A stretch of 64,000 nucleotides of DNA from an uncultured Roseovarius sp. Lineage in GTDB: Bacteria > Pseudomonadota > Alphaproteobacteria > Rhodobacterales > Rhodobacteraceae. A program made the position numbers and the translations under genes. The notes beneath the pieces are model-generated. The model saw only the letters and a list, made by a program, of their open reading frames with translations, was not told the DNA's origin and ran no database searches. Positions within the stretch are counted from its first letter, which is position 1. Every line of letters begins with the position of its first letter. Where the stretch lies: NCBI RefSeq assembly GCF_947489715.1, contig NZ_CANLER010000001.1, positions 248,001-312,000 on the forward strand. The letters are read 5' to 3'. Shown piece after piece: positions 48,987-57,971 of the stretch.

Positions 48987-49234
48987 GGTGATGCTGGGGC
49001 TCGCGCGGTTCGCACCTATAATGATTATTTCGACAACAACACAAATGATAGAAAGCGGCACAGGCCGTAAGAAGCCTGGCACTGAGATTGCAATAAATCA
49101 GGTGCCACAAACCCTAGGCAAAGCGTTGTTTTATTTTAGCCGTTTTTGGTCTGGCAACGGAAGCGGACATTTGTGCACTGCGCTGCATTCAACACTTTGG
49201 GCTCAAAGCCGTCGTTCCGGTCTGGCTCATGCGG

Positions 49235-49870
49235 TCACTCGCGTAGTTGCCATTCTTCCCAGATGAACGGGTAGCACCAGGCGCAGTCGTGGCTGGCCTG
49301 CATTGCGGCGCGGATGTCTTCGCGGTCGGCGATCTGGCTTTCACCCTTAAGGTGGAACTGAACCTGCATCCGCTGGATGCGCTTTAGAATGCCAGCCCGC
49401 ATCAGCGCTGGCAGCAGATCGTATTCCGCGCCGCCGATGTTGAATTTGACCAGGTCGATATGCGGGAAATCGAACGTGTCGAAATAGCGTTTCACCGACA
49501 CGACATCGACCGTCGCTTCGACGCCACTGATGGATTCCTCGGGCAGGGGCAGTTTTCCCTCGGCCGAGCCAAGCGCGTAGTCATAGACCTTGACCCGGTC
49601 ATCCTGACGATACTTGTCGCGCAGGTCGGCGGCCTTGCGGGGGTGCGGTTCAAACAGGTGAATGGTGCAATCGGGTTGCTGGATCAGCACGATATCGGCC
49701 CATTCGCCCTTGCCGCCGCCGAAATCGAACACGGTGCCGCCCACGGGCACGCTCATGTAATCGTAAAGCAGCGTATGGCCCCGTTCGCCGCGCCACAGCC
49801 GCAGGGCGTCATAATAACCGTCTTTCCAGGGATGCTGGCGACGATCCCGCCAATTCTTCAGCACGTCCAA
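49235..49870 (-). CDS. FkbM family methyltransferase
   Basis: A 211-residue SAM-dependent methyltransferase of the FkbM type. GTVFDFGGGKGEWADIVL (about 44-61) is the SAM-binding motif I, followed by CTIHLFEPHPRKAADL and DLVKFNIGGAEYDLLP, the FkbM motif. Substrates in the family are usually sugar or polyketide hydroxyls. It is an isolated gene. Confidence 0.85.
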   Translation of the reverse strand: MDVLKNWRDRRQHPWKDGYYDALRLWRGERGHTLLYDYMSVPVGGTVFDFGGGKGEWADIVLIQQPDCTIHLFEPHPRKAADLRDKYRQDDRVKVYDYALGSAEGKLPLPEESISGVEATVDVVSVKRYFDTFDFPHIDLVKFNIGGAEYDLLPALMRAGILKRIQRMQVQFHLKGESQIADREDIRAAMQASHDCAWCYPFIWEEWQLRE

Positions 49871-49935
49871 AGGTTAGTCCTTAAAATTTACTACCTACAT
49901 CTCTAAGCAGAGCCGCCCGCGCGCGCAAGCCCGCC

Positions 49936-50439
49936 TCAGAGCAGATCTGCGGTTGGTGCATTTGTGCCAAGCCCGACCTTGATGCGCAATTTGGCCCGTG
50001 CCCGCGCCAGTCGGGACATCACCGTACCCAGGGGCAGGCCGGTGATTTTTGCCAGCGACAGGGGGCTGGTTTCACCCGACGCGACCAGCTGCATCAGCTG
50101 TGCCTGCGGATCGGGCAGCTTGGTGATCGCGACCTCAAGTTCATGCACCGCCAGCGTGGCAAAAACATCCGGTGCGGTCGGTTCATCCACCTCGTTCAGC
50201 TCGGCCCCCGGCACCTGATCGCGCAGCCATTGTCGGTACTGGTTTCGCAGCGCGGTCATGGCATAGGCGCGCAGGTCTTCGATATCGTGATCCTCTTGCA
50301 GGCGTGTCCAGAGTTTCAGCAGGACCTCCTGGCACAGATCCTGCGCCTGATCGCGGTTTCCCGTCAGATGCCGCGCCAGGCTGGCCATTTGCGGCATCAA
50401 CGCGACAAGGGCATCGGGCAATTTGGTCGGGCAGGGCAT
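49936..50439 (-). CDS. ECF-type RNA polymerase sigma factor
   Basis: A 167-residue sigma-70 protein with region 2 (NRDQAQDLCQEVLLKLWTRL) and region 4 (PLSLAKITGLPLGTVMSRLARARAKL). No anti-sigma gene is adjacent. It is divergent from the EF-hand gene across a gap with a 10-bp inverted repeat; that gene could be a target. Confidence 0.88.
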   Translation of the reverse strand: MPCPTKLPDALVALMPQMASLARHLTGNRDQAQDLCQEVLLKLWTRLQEDHDIEDLRAYAMTALRNQYRQWLRDQVPGAELNEVDEPTAPDVFATLAVHELEVAITKLPDPQAQLMQLVASGETSPLSLAKITGLPLGTVMSRLARARAKLRIKVGLGTNAPTADLL

Positions 50440-50519
50440 GTCAGCATCTCCTTATGGATCAAACTGATGCATAACCTGCGCCCTCAAACCCTTGTTTTCA
50501 AATGGGGAGATTCCGCCGA

Positions 50520-50563
50520 TTGCAACAGGTGCGCCTTTTTGGGCGGGCTTCTGCCTGTTGCAA
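50520..50563. promoter_or_regulatory. Inverted repeat between ECF sigma and EF-hand genes
   Basis: TTGCAACAGG (50520-50529) and CCTGTTGCAA (50554-50563), perfect 10-bp arms with a 24-bp centre. It could be an operator or an RNA hairpin; no sigma-specific promoter pair was confirmed. Confidence 0.5.
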
Positions 50564-50700
50564 CCTATGCGATAGGCGCTCTGCCGCGCGGGGGCAGGAT
50601 GATGGCTTTCAGACCGGACGCAAACCCGGCATTTGACGTCTTCATACACAAGGGTCGCGAAACGCGCGCCCCGTCGCAAACTTGTCCAAGGAGACATTAA

Positions 50701-50955
50701 ATGACCAAGTTTATCGTAATCCTGCTCGGGCTGGGCGTTCTGGCCAATTCCGCCATTGCCATGGGCGAAAAGGCGATCGAGGTGGATGCAAACGGCGACG
50801 GGCTGATGACCGTTGATGAGGTTCAGGCCGTTTATCCCGACATCACCGCCGAAGTGTTTGCCGAGGTCGATACCAACAATGACGGCGCACTCGACGATGC
50901 CGAAATGATTATGGGACAGGAGAAAGGCCTGATCCCGACGCCAAGTGACGGCTGA
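50701..50955 (+). CDS. Small exported EF-hand protein
   Basis: An 84-residue protein with signal peptide (MTKFIVILLGLGVLANSAIA) and two calcium loops, DANGDGLMTVDE (about 29-40) and DTNNDGALDDAE (about 57-68). It likely binds calcium in the periplasm. AAGGAGA lies upstream of the ATG. Divergent from the ECF sigma gene. Confidence 0.85.
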   Translation: MTKFIVILLGLGVLANSAIAMGEKAIEVDANGDGLMTVDEVQAVYPDITAEVFAEVDTNNDGALDDAEMIMGQEKGLIPTPSDG

Positions 50956-51069
50956 AACAAGCTGTCACGCTCCCCCGGGTCCACCGTTCCCCAGATAGCG
51001 GATCCGGGGGAATATCGCGACCATGCGCATCCCTCCCGCACTGCGTAGACCGCTAGGTCGCATATCACG

Positions 51070-51103
51070 CCGCCCTCGACACCGGTCGGGGGCGGCGGTT
51101 TTT
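51070..51103 (+). terminator. Intrinsic terminator between EF-hand and nhaC genes
   Basis: CCGCCCTCGACACCGGTCGGGGGCGG(CGG) followed by TTTTTC; stem CCGCC(C) with (G)GGCGG. It serves the plus-strand EF-hand transcript; the convergent antiporter gene stops at 51109. Confidence 0.75.
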
Positions 51104-51108
51104 CAGGC

Positions 51109-52548
51109 TCAGACCGCCTGTTCTTGCGTGTCGGCCTTGTCTTCTTCGGTATCTTCCTCGGCAAGCGGATAGATCGTCCAGCCGGTGATGCCGAACAGGA
51201 TCGTCACCAGCGGTGACAGCCAGCAGAAGAAGGCGAAGGGCAGGTAAGCCAGCGTGGCCACGCCCAGGGTCGCCGCCTGATAGGCCCCGCCCGAGTTCCA
51301 GGGCACGAGGTTCGCCGTTACCGTTGCTGAATCCTCGACGGCACGGCTCAGGTTTTCGGGCGCCAGACCACGATCGCGGTAGGCTTGCGCATAGGTGCGC
51401 GCGCCCATCACGATGGCCATATACTGGTCGCACAGGATCAGGTTCGCCCCGATCGACGTCAGCACGGTCGACACGATCAGTGAGCCTTGTGACTTTGCCG
51501 CCGCCAGAATGCGGTCGGCAATCGCCTTGAGCTGATTGGTCCGCTCCATCACGCCGCCAAACATCATCGCGACGATAACAAGGCTGATCGTATACAGCAT
51601 CGAGTTCATGCCACCACGGCTGAGCAGGCTGTCCACATCCTCGATACCGGTCTCCGCGGTGAAGCCGTTGAAGGACACGTCCAGCAGGGTCTCGTAATTG
51701 GCGCCTTGCAGGCCAACCGCGCAGAGCGCCCCGGCCAACACGCCAAGGGTGATGCCGGGAATGGCCGGCATTTTCTTGAAACTGACGACCAGAACCAGCA
51801 CTGGCGGCAACAGAAGCACCGGGTTGATGGTGAAATTCTCGTTGAGCGTATTGAGCATGGTTTGTACCCGCTCAACCTCACCCTCGCCGCCGCCATAGGA
51901 CATGCTGATCACGATCTCGATGATCAGGGTCAGGGTAATGCTGACGCCGGTGGTGTAGGACATGTGCTTGATATGCGTGAACAAATCCGTGCCCGCCATG
52001 GCCGGGGCCATGTTGGTGGTGTCCGAGAGCGGCGACATTTTATCGCCAAAGTAAGCACCCGAGAGCACCGCCCCTGCGACCAGCGGCAAGGGAATGCCCA
52101 GGCCGCCCCCGATGCCCATCAGCGCCACGCCGATGGTGCCAGTGGTGCCCCAGCTTGTACCGGTGGCCAGCGAGGTGATCGCACAGATCACTACGGCGGC
52201 AGGCAGAAAGATCGACGGTGACAGCAATTGCAGCCCGTAATAGATCAGCGTCGGCACCACGCCCGCCAGAATCCATACGCCGATCAGCACGCCCACGATG
52301 ATCAGGATGATCATGGCGGGCAGGGCGTTGTTGATGCCGCGCACCATTCCGTTCTGAACGTTTTGCCAGCTGAACCCACAGCGCAACGCCACAAGGCTGG
52401 CCACGACCACGCCCAGAAGCATCGGGATATGCGGATCAAGCCCGTAGACCACGATTGATACGCTGATGCCCGCAACAAGCGAGAAAAGCGAGATCAGGGC
52501 CTCGATCATCGTCGGTGCACGCGCACCGGCAGGAATGTCAGTCTTCAT
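51109..52548 (-). CDS. NhaC family Na+/H+ antiporter
   Basis: A 479-residue inner-membrane transporter with about 11-12 hydrophobic segments. Features typical of NhaC-type proteins: ATGTSWGTTGTIGVALMGIG, GAYFGDKMSPLSDTTNMAPA, and SIGANLILCDQYMAIVMG. It is downstream of ornithine cyclodeaminase (130-bp gap). Relatives include malate/lactate:Na+ antiporters, so an amino-acid or organic-acid substrate is possible for this arginine-linked copy. Confidence 0.85.
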   Translation of the reverse strand: MKTDIPAGARAPTMIEALISLFSLVAGISVSIVVYGLDPHIPMLLGVVVASLVALRCGFSWQNVQNGMVRGINNALPAMIILIIVGVLIGVWILAGVVPTLIYYGLQLLSPSIFLPAAVVICAITSLATGTSWGTTGTIGVALMGIGGGLGIPLPLVAGAVLSGAYFGDKMSPLSDTTNMAPAMAGTDLFTHIKHMSYTTGVSITLTLIIEIVISMSYGGGEGEVERVQTMLNTLNENFTINPVLLLPPVLVLVVSFKKMPAIPGITLGVLAGALCAVGLQGANYETLLDVSFNGFTAETGIEDVDSLLSRGGMNSMLYTISLVIVAMMFGGVMERTNQLKAIADRILAAAKSQGSLIVSTVLTSIGANLILCDQYMAIVMGARTYAQAYRDRGLAPENLSRAVEDSATVTANLVPWNSGGAYQAATLGVATLAYLPFAFFCWLSPLVTILFGITGWTIYPLAEEDTEEDKADTQEQAV

Positions 52549-52678
52549 TGTCCTCTCCTTTATTTTTGTTGGCTAAAATGCCGAATAATCACTGGGCACA
52601 AAGGTACGGGTCCCGAACACTGCTTTCGCGTTCAGGTAGAATAGCCGGGTTTTGTCCCGGCCTGTTAGTTTTTTGGAA

Positions 52679-53731
52679 TCAGGATGCTGCGCGTTGCAGC
52701 ATACCGAAAAGGTCGCGCGGATCGTCGGGATCGGCCAGCAGGTCAAGCTCGATGAAACGCTCGGTCCCCTTGATCCGGTCACGCACGAACCGCAGGGCGC
52801 TGAAATCCTCGATCGCAAAGCCGACCGAGTCGAACAGCGTGATCTGCCGGTCGCTGGTGCGGCCCTTGGCGGTGCCATTGATCACTTCCCACATCTCGGT
52901 GACGGGGAAATCATCGGCCATCTGCTGAATCTCGCCTTCGATCCGGGTTTGCGGCGGGTATTCCACGAACACGTCGGAACGGGAAAGGATGTCCTTGTGC
53001 AGTTCGGTCTTGCCAGGGCAGTCGCCGCCGATGGCGTTGATATGCACGCCCGCGCCGATCATGTTGTCGGTCAGGATCGTGGCATATTGCTTGTCGGCGG
53101 TGCAGGTGGTGATGATCTGCGCGCCTTCCATGCTGTCTTCGGCGGTCTTGCAGGCCACGACATTCATGCCCCAGCCTTCCAGGTTCCGCGCGGCTTTTTC
53201 CGTGGCGGCCGGGTCAACGTCATAAAGGCGTACGGTGTCCACGCCGCAGATCGCTTTCATGGCAAGGCTCTGGAATTCCGATTGCGCGCCATTGCCGATC
53301 ATCGCCATCGTGGTCGCACCCTTGGGCGCAAGATGTTTGGCAACCATGGCCGAGGTCGCTGCGGTACGCAGCGCTGTCAGCACGGTCATCTCGCTCAGAA
53401 GCACCGGATAGCCGTTGCCCACATTTGCCAAAAGTCCAAATGCCGTAACGGTTTGCAGGCCTTCCTTCATGTTCTTTGGGTGGCCGTTGACATATTTGAA
53501 GCCATAGACTTCGCCGTCGGAGGTTGGCATCAATTCGATCACGCCTTCTTCGGAATGCGAGGCCACGCGCGGGGTCTTGTCGAAGAGTTCCCAGCGTTTG
53601 AAATCGGCCTCGATGTAATCGGCCAGACCGATCAGCATGGGTTCGACCCCGATGTGATGCACCAGCTTCATCATGTTGTCGACGGAAACGAAGGGCACCA
53701 GCGCCTTGTCGGAGGGGGCAAGATTGTTCAT
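52679..53731 (-). CDS. Ornithine cyclodeaminase
   Basis: NAD-dependent deamination of ornithine to proline; 350 residues, mu-crystallin fold. MAMIGNGAQSEFQ is the NAD-binding region and VYGFKYVNGHPKN the substrate lysine region. Start: ATG 53731 with AAGGAG 8 bp upstream. It follows the CtlX-like gene and arginase, giving an arginine to ornithine to proline route. Confidence 0.93.
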   Translation of the reverse strand: MNNLAPSDKALVPFVSVDNMMKLVHHIGVEPMLIGLADYIEADFKRWELFDKTPRVASHSEEGVIELMPTSDGEVYGFKYVNGHPKNMKEGLQTVTAFGLLANVGNGYPVLLSEMTVLTALRTAATSAMVAKHLAPKGATTMAMIGNGAQSEFQSLAMKAICGVDTVRLYDVDPAATEKAARNLEGWGMNVVACKTAEDSMEGAQIITTCTADKQYATILTDNMIGAGVHINAIGGDCPGKTELHKDILSRSDVFVEYPPQTRIEGEIQQMADDFPVTEMWEVINGTAKGRTSDRQITLFDSVGFAIEDFSALRFVRDRIKGTERFIELDLLADPDDPRDLFGMLQRAAS

Positions 53732-53732
53732 G

Positions 53733-54665
53733 TCAGTTACTCCTTGATTGGGGGCGGCGGGCCAGATGCAGACCCGCAATCATGCAGCGGGCCGAGCCGC
53801 CAGCGCTTTCAATGGTGGGCAGGTCCAAAGGCACCAGCCGCACGGATTTTTCCAGAGTGGCGATCTGATCGGCGTCCAGCGCCGCCAATGCCCGCGCCGA
53901 AAGGGCCAGGATGAGCCCGTCGGGGGTTTCCAGTTCAATCGCGTTCCCGGCGAATTCGGCGATCTGGTATTGGCTGAGCGCGATGACCTCGCGGCGGGTT
54001 TCTTCCAGCCGCTCGCGGATCGTGGCGCGGCGTTCGTCATCCGGCACCATATCAAGCCCGACCATCGCCACCTCGGTGCCAATCGCCATGAGGACATTGG
54101 TATGGTAGACCGGCGTGCCGCTGTCATCGACCGCGTCAAACACGATGGGTTCATAGCCGAAGCGCGTGCAGAACCGTTCCAGCAGGATCGGATCGGCCCG
54201 GTGCGACCGCGCCACGAAGGCCAGCCGCCCGATGTGGTCCAGTACCATCGCGCCGGTGCCTTCCAGCGACAGCCCGTCCGGCTCAAGCCCCGAATAATCC
54301 GTCACCTCGGCCACGCGGTAATCGCGTTTGAGCATCTCGATCACATCCCAGCGGCGTTCGCGTCGCCGGCTTTCCGCATACATCGGGTAGATCGCCACAT
54401 GGCCGCCCGAATGGGTGGAAAACCAGTTATTGGGAAAGATCGAATCCGGTGTATCCTCGGCCGCGTCCTGAAACACATGCACTTCGACACCGGCGTTGCG
54501 CAGGCTGGCGACGGCCCCGTCGAACTCGCCCTGTGCCCGTGCCGCGACCTCATCCGCCGTCAGGTCGGGGACCGACTGGAACCGGTTGTCGCCCGCGGTT
54601 TCGGGGTTGGGATGAAACCGGTTGGGCCGGATCATCACAACGCTTGATGGTGCCTGAACGCTCAT
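53733..54665 (-). CDS. ctlX: CtlX-type amidinotransferase-fold hydrolase
   Basis: A 310-residue arginine-deiminase-superfamily protein of the CtlX group (citrulline utilisation hydrolase). Conserved parts are SIFPNNWFSTH (substrate loop), LEGTGAMVLDH and the catalytic Cys in GGSARCMIAGLHL. It would act on citrulline or arginine in the same pathway as its neighbours; the exact substrate is inferred. The start overlaps the arginase stop by a few bases. Confidence 0.85.
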   Translation of the reverse strand: MSVQAPSSVVMIRPNRFHPNPETAGDNRFQSVPDLTADEVAARAQGEFDGAVASLRNAGVEVHVFQDAAEDTPDSIFPNNWFSTHSGGHVAIYPMYAESRRRERRWDVIEMLKRDYRVAEVTDYSGLEPDGLSLEGTGAMVLDHIGRLAFVARSHRADPILLERFCTRFGYEPIVFDAVDDSGTPVYHTNVLMAIGTEVAMVGLDMVPDDERRATIRERLEETRREVIALSQYQIAEFAGNAIELETPDGLILALSARALAALDADQIATLEKSVRLVPLDLPTIESAGGSARCMIAGLHLARRPQSRSN

Positions 54666-55591
54666 GAAAACGCCCGTGTCGGACGGTCGAAGACGCGGCG
54701 GCCAAGGGCCGACGCCGCCAGATCCACCATCACCTGTGCGGTGCGCCCGCGCTCGTCCAGGAAAGGGTTCAGCTCAACCAGGTCAAGCGAGGTCATCAGC
54801 CCGCTGTCGCAGATGATTTCCATCGCCAGATGCGCCTCGCGCATGGTGGCACCCCCAGGCACGGTGGTACCGACGGCGGGCGCAAAGCTGGGATCAAGGA
54901 AATCCACATCAAGCGAGACGTGCAGATCGCCGCCCGCCTTGGCCACCAGATCAAGGAAGCCTGAAAGTGGCCGGGCAATGCCGGTTTCGTCAATCGCGCG
55001 CATGTCGTGGCAATGAATATTGGTGGCTTGCAGCTTCTCGCGCTCCGGCCCATCGACCGAGCGCAGGCCCAGAAGGCAGATCTGATCCTGCGGCACCGGG
55101 TTCTGCACTTCGGGGAAACCGTCAAACCCGTCGAGGCCCGCCAGGTAGCCCACGGGCGTGCCATGCAGGTTGCCCGAGGCGGTTGAATAGGGGGTGTGAT
55201 AATCGCTATGCGCATCCAGCCACAGCACGAATTGCGGGCGTCCGACATGGGCGGCATGGTTGGCCACCCCGGTGACCGACCCCAGCGACAGGCTGTGATC
55301 GCCCCCCAGAAAGATCGGAAGGCCGTTTTTCATCGCGTCCTGTGCCGCATCGCGCAGCGTCATCGTCCAGCCAATGGTTTCCGCCGGTTTGATCAGGTGT
55401 TTCGGGGCTTCCTTGGGGGCGTCGACTTCGACCGGGCTCAGGTTGCCCATATCCACAACCGAATGGCCCAGGTCGGCCAGTGCCTCGGCAATGCCAGCAA
55501 CACGGTAGGAATCCGGCCCCATCACGCAGCCTTGGCGTTTCTTGCCACTGTCTACGGGGGCACCAATCAGGATACAGGTTTTTTGGGTCAT
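54662..55591 (-). CDS. rocF: Arginase
   Basis: Mn-dependent hydrolysis of arginine to ornithine and urea. The 309-residue length is normal. The metal motifs are GGDHSLSLGS, DAHSDYHT and SLDVDFLDPSFAPA. The ATG at 55591 (MTQKTCILIG) is preferred; a longer frame with MLEIQKSEAK has no Shine-Dalgarno. First gene of the arginase-ctlX-ornithine cyclodeaminase operon, divergent from the Lrp-type regulator. Confidence 0.95.
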   Translation of the reverse strand: MTQKTCILIGAPVDSGKKRQGCVMGPDSYRVAGIAEALADLGHSVVDMGNLSPVEVDAPKEAPKHLIKPAETIGWTMTLRDAAQDAMKNGLPIFLGGDHSLSLGSVTGVANHAAHVGRPQFVLWLDAHSDYHTPYSTASGNLHGTPVGYLAGLDGFDGFPEVQNPVPQDQICLLGLRSVDGPEREKLQATNIHCHDMRAIDETGIARPLSGFLDLVAKAGGDLHVSLDVDFLDPSFAPAVGTTVPGGATMREAHLAMEIICDSGLMTSLDLVELNPFLDERGRTAQVMVDLAASALGRRVFDRPTRAFS

Positions 55592-55619
55592 CTTGGCCTC
55601 GCTTTTCTGGATTTCCAGC

Positions 55620-55673
55620 ATAATTGTGCCGAAATGGGTTGAAATGAACCCTATATTTTGCACTAATTGGGCC
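55620..55673. promoter_or_regulatory. Candidate Lrp-type binding region, divergent rocF/Lrp promoters
   Basis: Between arginase and the Lrp gene: direct repeats ATAATTGTGCC (55620-55630) and CTAATTGGGCC (55663-55673), 43 bp apart (about four turns), around an inverted repeat GGGTT / AACCC (55636-55651). The arrangement fits an octameric Lrp-family regulator. Confidence 0.5.
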
Positions 55674-55707
55674 ATGTTTTGCCGAAACGGAATTGAAAGG
55701 TTGCGAA

Positions 55708-56136
55708 ATGGACGACACCGACCGCCGTCTGATATCGGCCCTGCGCCACGATGCGCGGGCCTCGCTTTCTGATCTGGCCGCGTCGCTGGGGGTCTCGCGG
55801 ACAACCATCCGCGGGCGGATCGAACGCCTACGCCGTTCGGGGGAAATCGTGGGCTTTACCGTCGTGCTCAAGGGCGATGTGGCGCGCGATCCGGTGCGCG
55901 GACTGATGATGCTGGGGATTGAGGGGCGCGGGACCGAACGCATCCTGCGCCAGCTTTCGGGGATGAGCACGGTACGCGCCATTCACACCACCAACGGGCG
56001 CTGGGACGTGATCGTCGAGATCGGCACCGACACGCTGGAAGAGCTGGACCGCAACCTGGCCCATATCCGGCGGCTAGACGGTATTGCCCATTCGGAAACC
56101 AGCCTGCTGCTCAATACCCGCAAATCCTCGGCCTAG
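55708..56136 (+). CDS. Lrp/AsnC family transcriptional regulator
   Basis: A 142-residue regulator: N-terminal HTH (ISALRHDARASLSDLAASLG then SRTTIRGRIERLRRSGEI) and C-terminal RAM ligand domain (AIHTTNGRWDVIVEI). It is divergent from the arginase operon and probably senses arginine or ornithine to activate it. Start ATG 55708. Confidence 0.92.
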   Translation: MDDTDRRLISALRHDARASLSDLAASLGVSRTTIRGRIERLRRSGEIVGFTVVLKGDVARDPVRGLMMLGIEGRGTERILRQLSGMSTVRAIHTTNGRWDVIVEIGTDTLEELDRNLAHIRRLDGIAHSETSLLLNTRKSSA

Positions 56137-56235
56137 GCGGCCCTCATAAATGAGCCAACCGGCGCAAATTTCCCACTAACCAATTGGCCCTTGCGCCCGC
56201 ATGTTCCGAGGATCGAAACAAGAAAGGATGCGACG

Positions 56236-56664
56236 ATGGGATTGTGGAGCTTTATGAAGGATTCGGGCAAGAAACTGTTTGGCGGCGACGAAGAGCCGTC
56301 GGCAGAAGTGCTTGAAAGAGAGATTGCCGATCTGGGTCTCAGCACCGAGGGACTGGATATCTCGGTCGAGGGTGACAAGGTCAAGGTGGCGGGCATGGGC
56401 GTCAGCCAGGAAGTGCGCGAAAAGGTCATGCTGGCCGTGGGTAATGTGGCCGGTGTTGCCGCGGTCGAGGATGATGGCGACGGTGCGGGCACGGTTTTTC
56501 ACACGGTCGAAAGCGGCGACACCCTGTCGGCGATTGCCAAGAAGACCCTGGGCAGCGCCAACCGCTATAACGAGATTTTCGAGGCCAATCGCCCGATGCT
56601 GATCCACCCGGACAAGATTTACCCGGGCCAGGTGTTGCGCATCCCGCAGGACGGCGCGGCCTGA
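56236..56664 (+). CDS. kbp: BON-LysM protein, Kbp/YgaU-like
   Basis: A 142-residue protein. The BON domain (about 25-80, EGLDISVEGDKVKVAG) is followed by a LysM domain (HTVESGDTLSAIAKKTLGSA to PGQVLRIP). It matches the potassium-binding protein Kbp (YgaU) in length and order. No signal peptide is seen, in keeping with a cytoplasmic K+ sensor. Start ATG 56236; an in-frame upstream ATG at 56191 is less likely. Confidence 0.88.
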   Translation: MGLWSFMKDSGKKLFGGDEEPSAEVLEREIADLGLSTEGLDISVEGDKVKVAGMGVSQEVREKVMLAVGNVAGVAAVEDDGDGAGTVFHTVESGDTLSAIAKKTLGSANRYNEIFEANRPMLIHPDKIYPGQVLRIPQDGAA

Positions 56665-56677
56665 TAGAAAGATCGAG

Positions 56678-56703
56678 AGAGCGCCCCGGTGGCGCTCTTT
56701 TTT
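56678..56703 (+). terminator. Intrinsic terminator of the BON-LysM gene
   Basis: AGAGCGCC CCGG TGGCGCTCT followed by TTTTTT, about 15 bp after the stop. Confidence 0.9.
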
Positions 56704-56778
56704 CGCGCCGATGCCGTTTCGGCAAAGGGTAGATTGCCGCCCCGTCGTGGCGATCAATCATACTGTGGTTCCAGAAAT

Positions 56779-57249
56779 CTAGGCCGCAGTCGGTGCCCGA
56801 ACCGCTTTCAGCCAGAAGAACACCAGAAGCAGCGAAATCAGCCCGTTCCAACTGGCCATCGACAGGCCCAGCATGTCCCACGGCACCTCGTCGCAGCGGA
56901 TCAGCGGGGCCGCCATGATCTGATCGAAAAGATCATCAGTCGACACACCCGATACGCCCGAGGAGGTGCAGGATGTCGGTCCCTCCCACCATCCGCGTTC
57001 AACGCCGGTGTGATAAAACCCGATGCCCGCCGTCCCCAGCGCGGCCAATGCGCCGGCCAGGGGCAACACGCGGCCCGGCAGCATCAGGGCGATCACGCCG
57101 AGAGCGATGGCAATCACATGCGGCCAGCGCTGCCAGATACACAGCTTGCAGGGCGCCATACCGCCCAGATGTTGAAACGCGAACGCCCCGATCAGCAACA
57201 GGGCCGATCCGCCCGCCGCCATCATGATCCACCATTGCCGCGTCGTCAT
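56779..57249 (-). CDS. dsbB: Disulfide bond formation protein B
   Basis: A 156-residue four-helix inner-membrane protein that reoxidises DsbA with quinone. The first cysteine pair is APCKLCIWQRWP (about residue 35); the second pair is CTSSG and IRCDEVPW in the second periplasmic loop. It follows the YqaA-type gene at a 2-bp distance. Confidence 0.92.
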   Translation of the reverse strand: MTTRQWWIMMAAGGSALLLIGAFAFQHLGGMAPCKLCIWQRWPHVIAIALGVIALMLPGRVLPLAGALAALGTAGIGFYHTGVERGWWEGPTSCTSSGVSGVSTDDLFDQIMAAPLIRCDEVPWDMLGLSMASWNGLISLLLVFFWLKAVRAPTAA

Positions 57250-57251
57250 GC

Positions 57252-57830
57252 CTAGAGAAGCCTTACCATATAAAACCCACCGAACAGCAAAACCACAAAC
57301 AGCACGGTCATCAAGCCCAACCGCTTTTCGATGAAATCACGAATGGGTGAGCCGAATTTCCACAGCAACCCTGCAACCAGGAAAAACCGCAAGCCACGGG
57401 CAATGAGCGAGGTGATGATGAAGGTCGACAGCGGCATGCCGGTCCATCCCGACATGATGGTGATTACCTTATACGGGAAGGGCGTGATACCTGCCGTCAG
57501 CACCGCCCAGAAGCCGAAATCGTTGAACCGGGTGTTGAATTCCCCCATCGCATCGGCCTTGCCCAGTGTCTCGAGTATGGGTTGGCCGATCTGTTCATAG
57601 GCCAAGGCGCCGATCGCATATCCCAGCAGGCCGCCCACGACCGACGCGATCATGGCCACCGCCGCCACCAGCCAGGCCCGGCTGGGCCGCGCCAAGATCA
57701 TCGGGATCATCAGCACATCGGGCGGGATCGGAAAGACCGAGCTTTCGACGAAGGCCACAACTGCCAGCACCCACAGCGCGCGCGGGTGATCGGCCATGCG
57801 AATGGTCCAGTCATAAAGGCGTCGGATCAT
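57252..57830 (-). CDS. YqaA/SNARE-associated (DedA-like) membrane protein
   Basis: A 192-residue inner-membrane protein. PPDVLMIPMILARPSRAW, GGLLGYAIGALAYEQIGQP and PFPYKVITIMSGW are typical of the YqaA family. The likely role is lipid transport or membrane homeostasis. Start ATG 57830 (MIRRLYDWTIRMADHP); a longer frame running into the tRNA-Leu region is rejected. Confidence 0.85.
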   Translation of the reverse strand: MIRRLYDWTIRMADHPRALWVLAVVAFVESSVFPIPPDVLMIPMILARPSRAWLVAAVAMIASVVGGLLGYAIGALAYEQIGQPILETLGKADAMGEFNTRFNDFGFWAVLTAGITPFPYKVITIMSGWTGMPLSTFIITSLIARGLRFFLVAGLLWKFGSPIRDFIEKRLGLMTVLFVVLLFGGFYMVRLL

Positions 57831-57971
57831 GGGGCGGGGTCTTTTCGCAGCGTCATGCCGCCTCAGACCATGCAGGGCAGGGCGGGTCAACCCCGCTGAC
57901 TTTCTGAGACCCCAAAAAACCGTCGAACGGTACTGGACGCCGCCGCGGCTCTTGGGTAGAGCTATCCGCGT

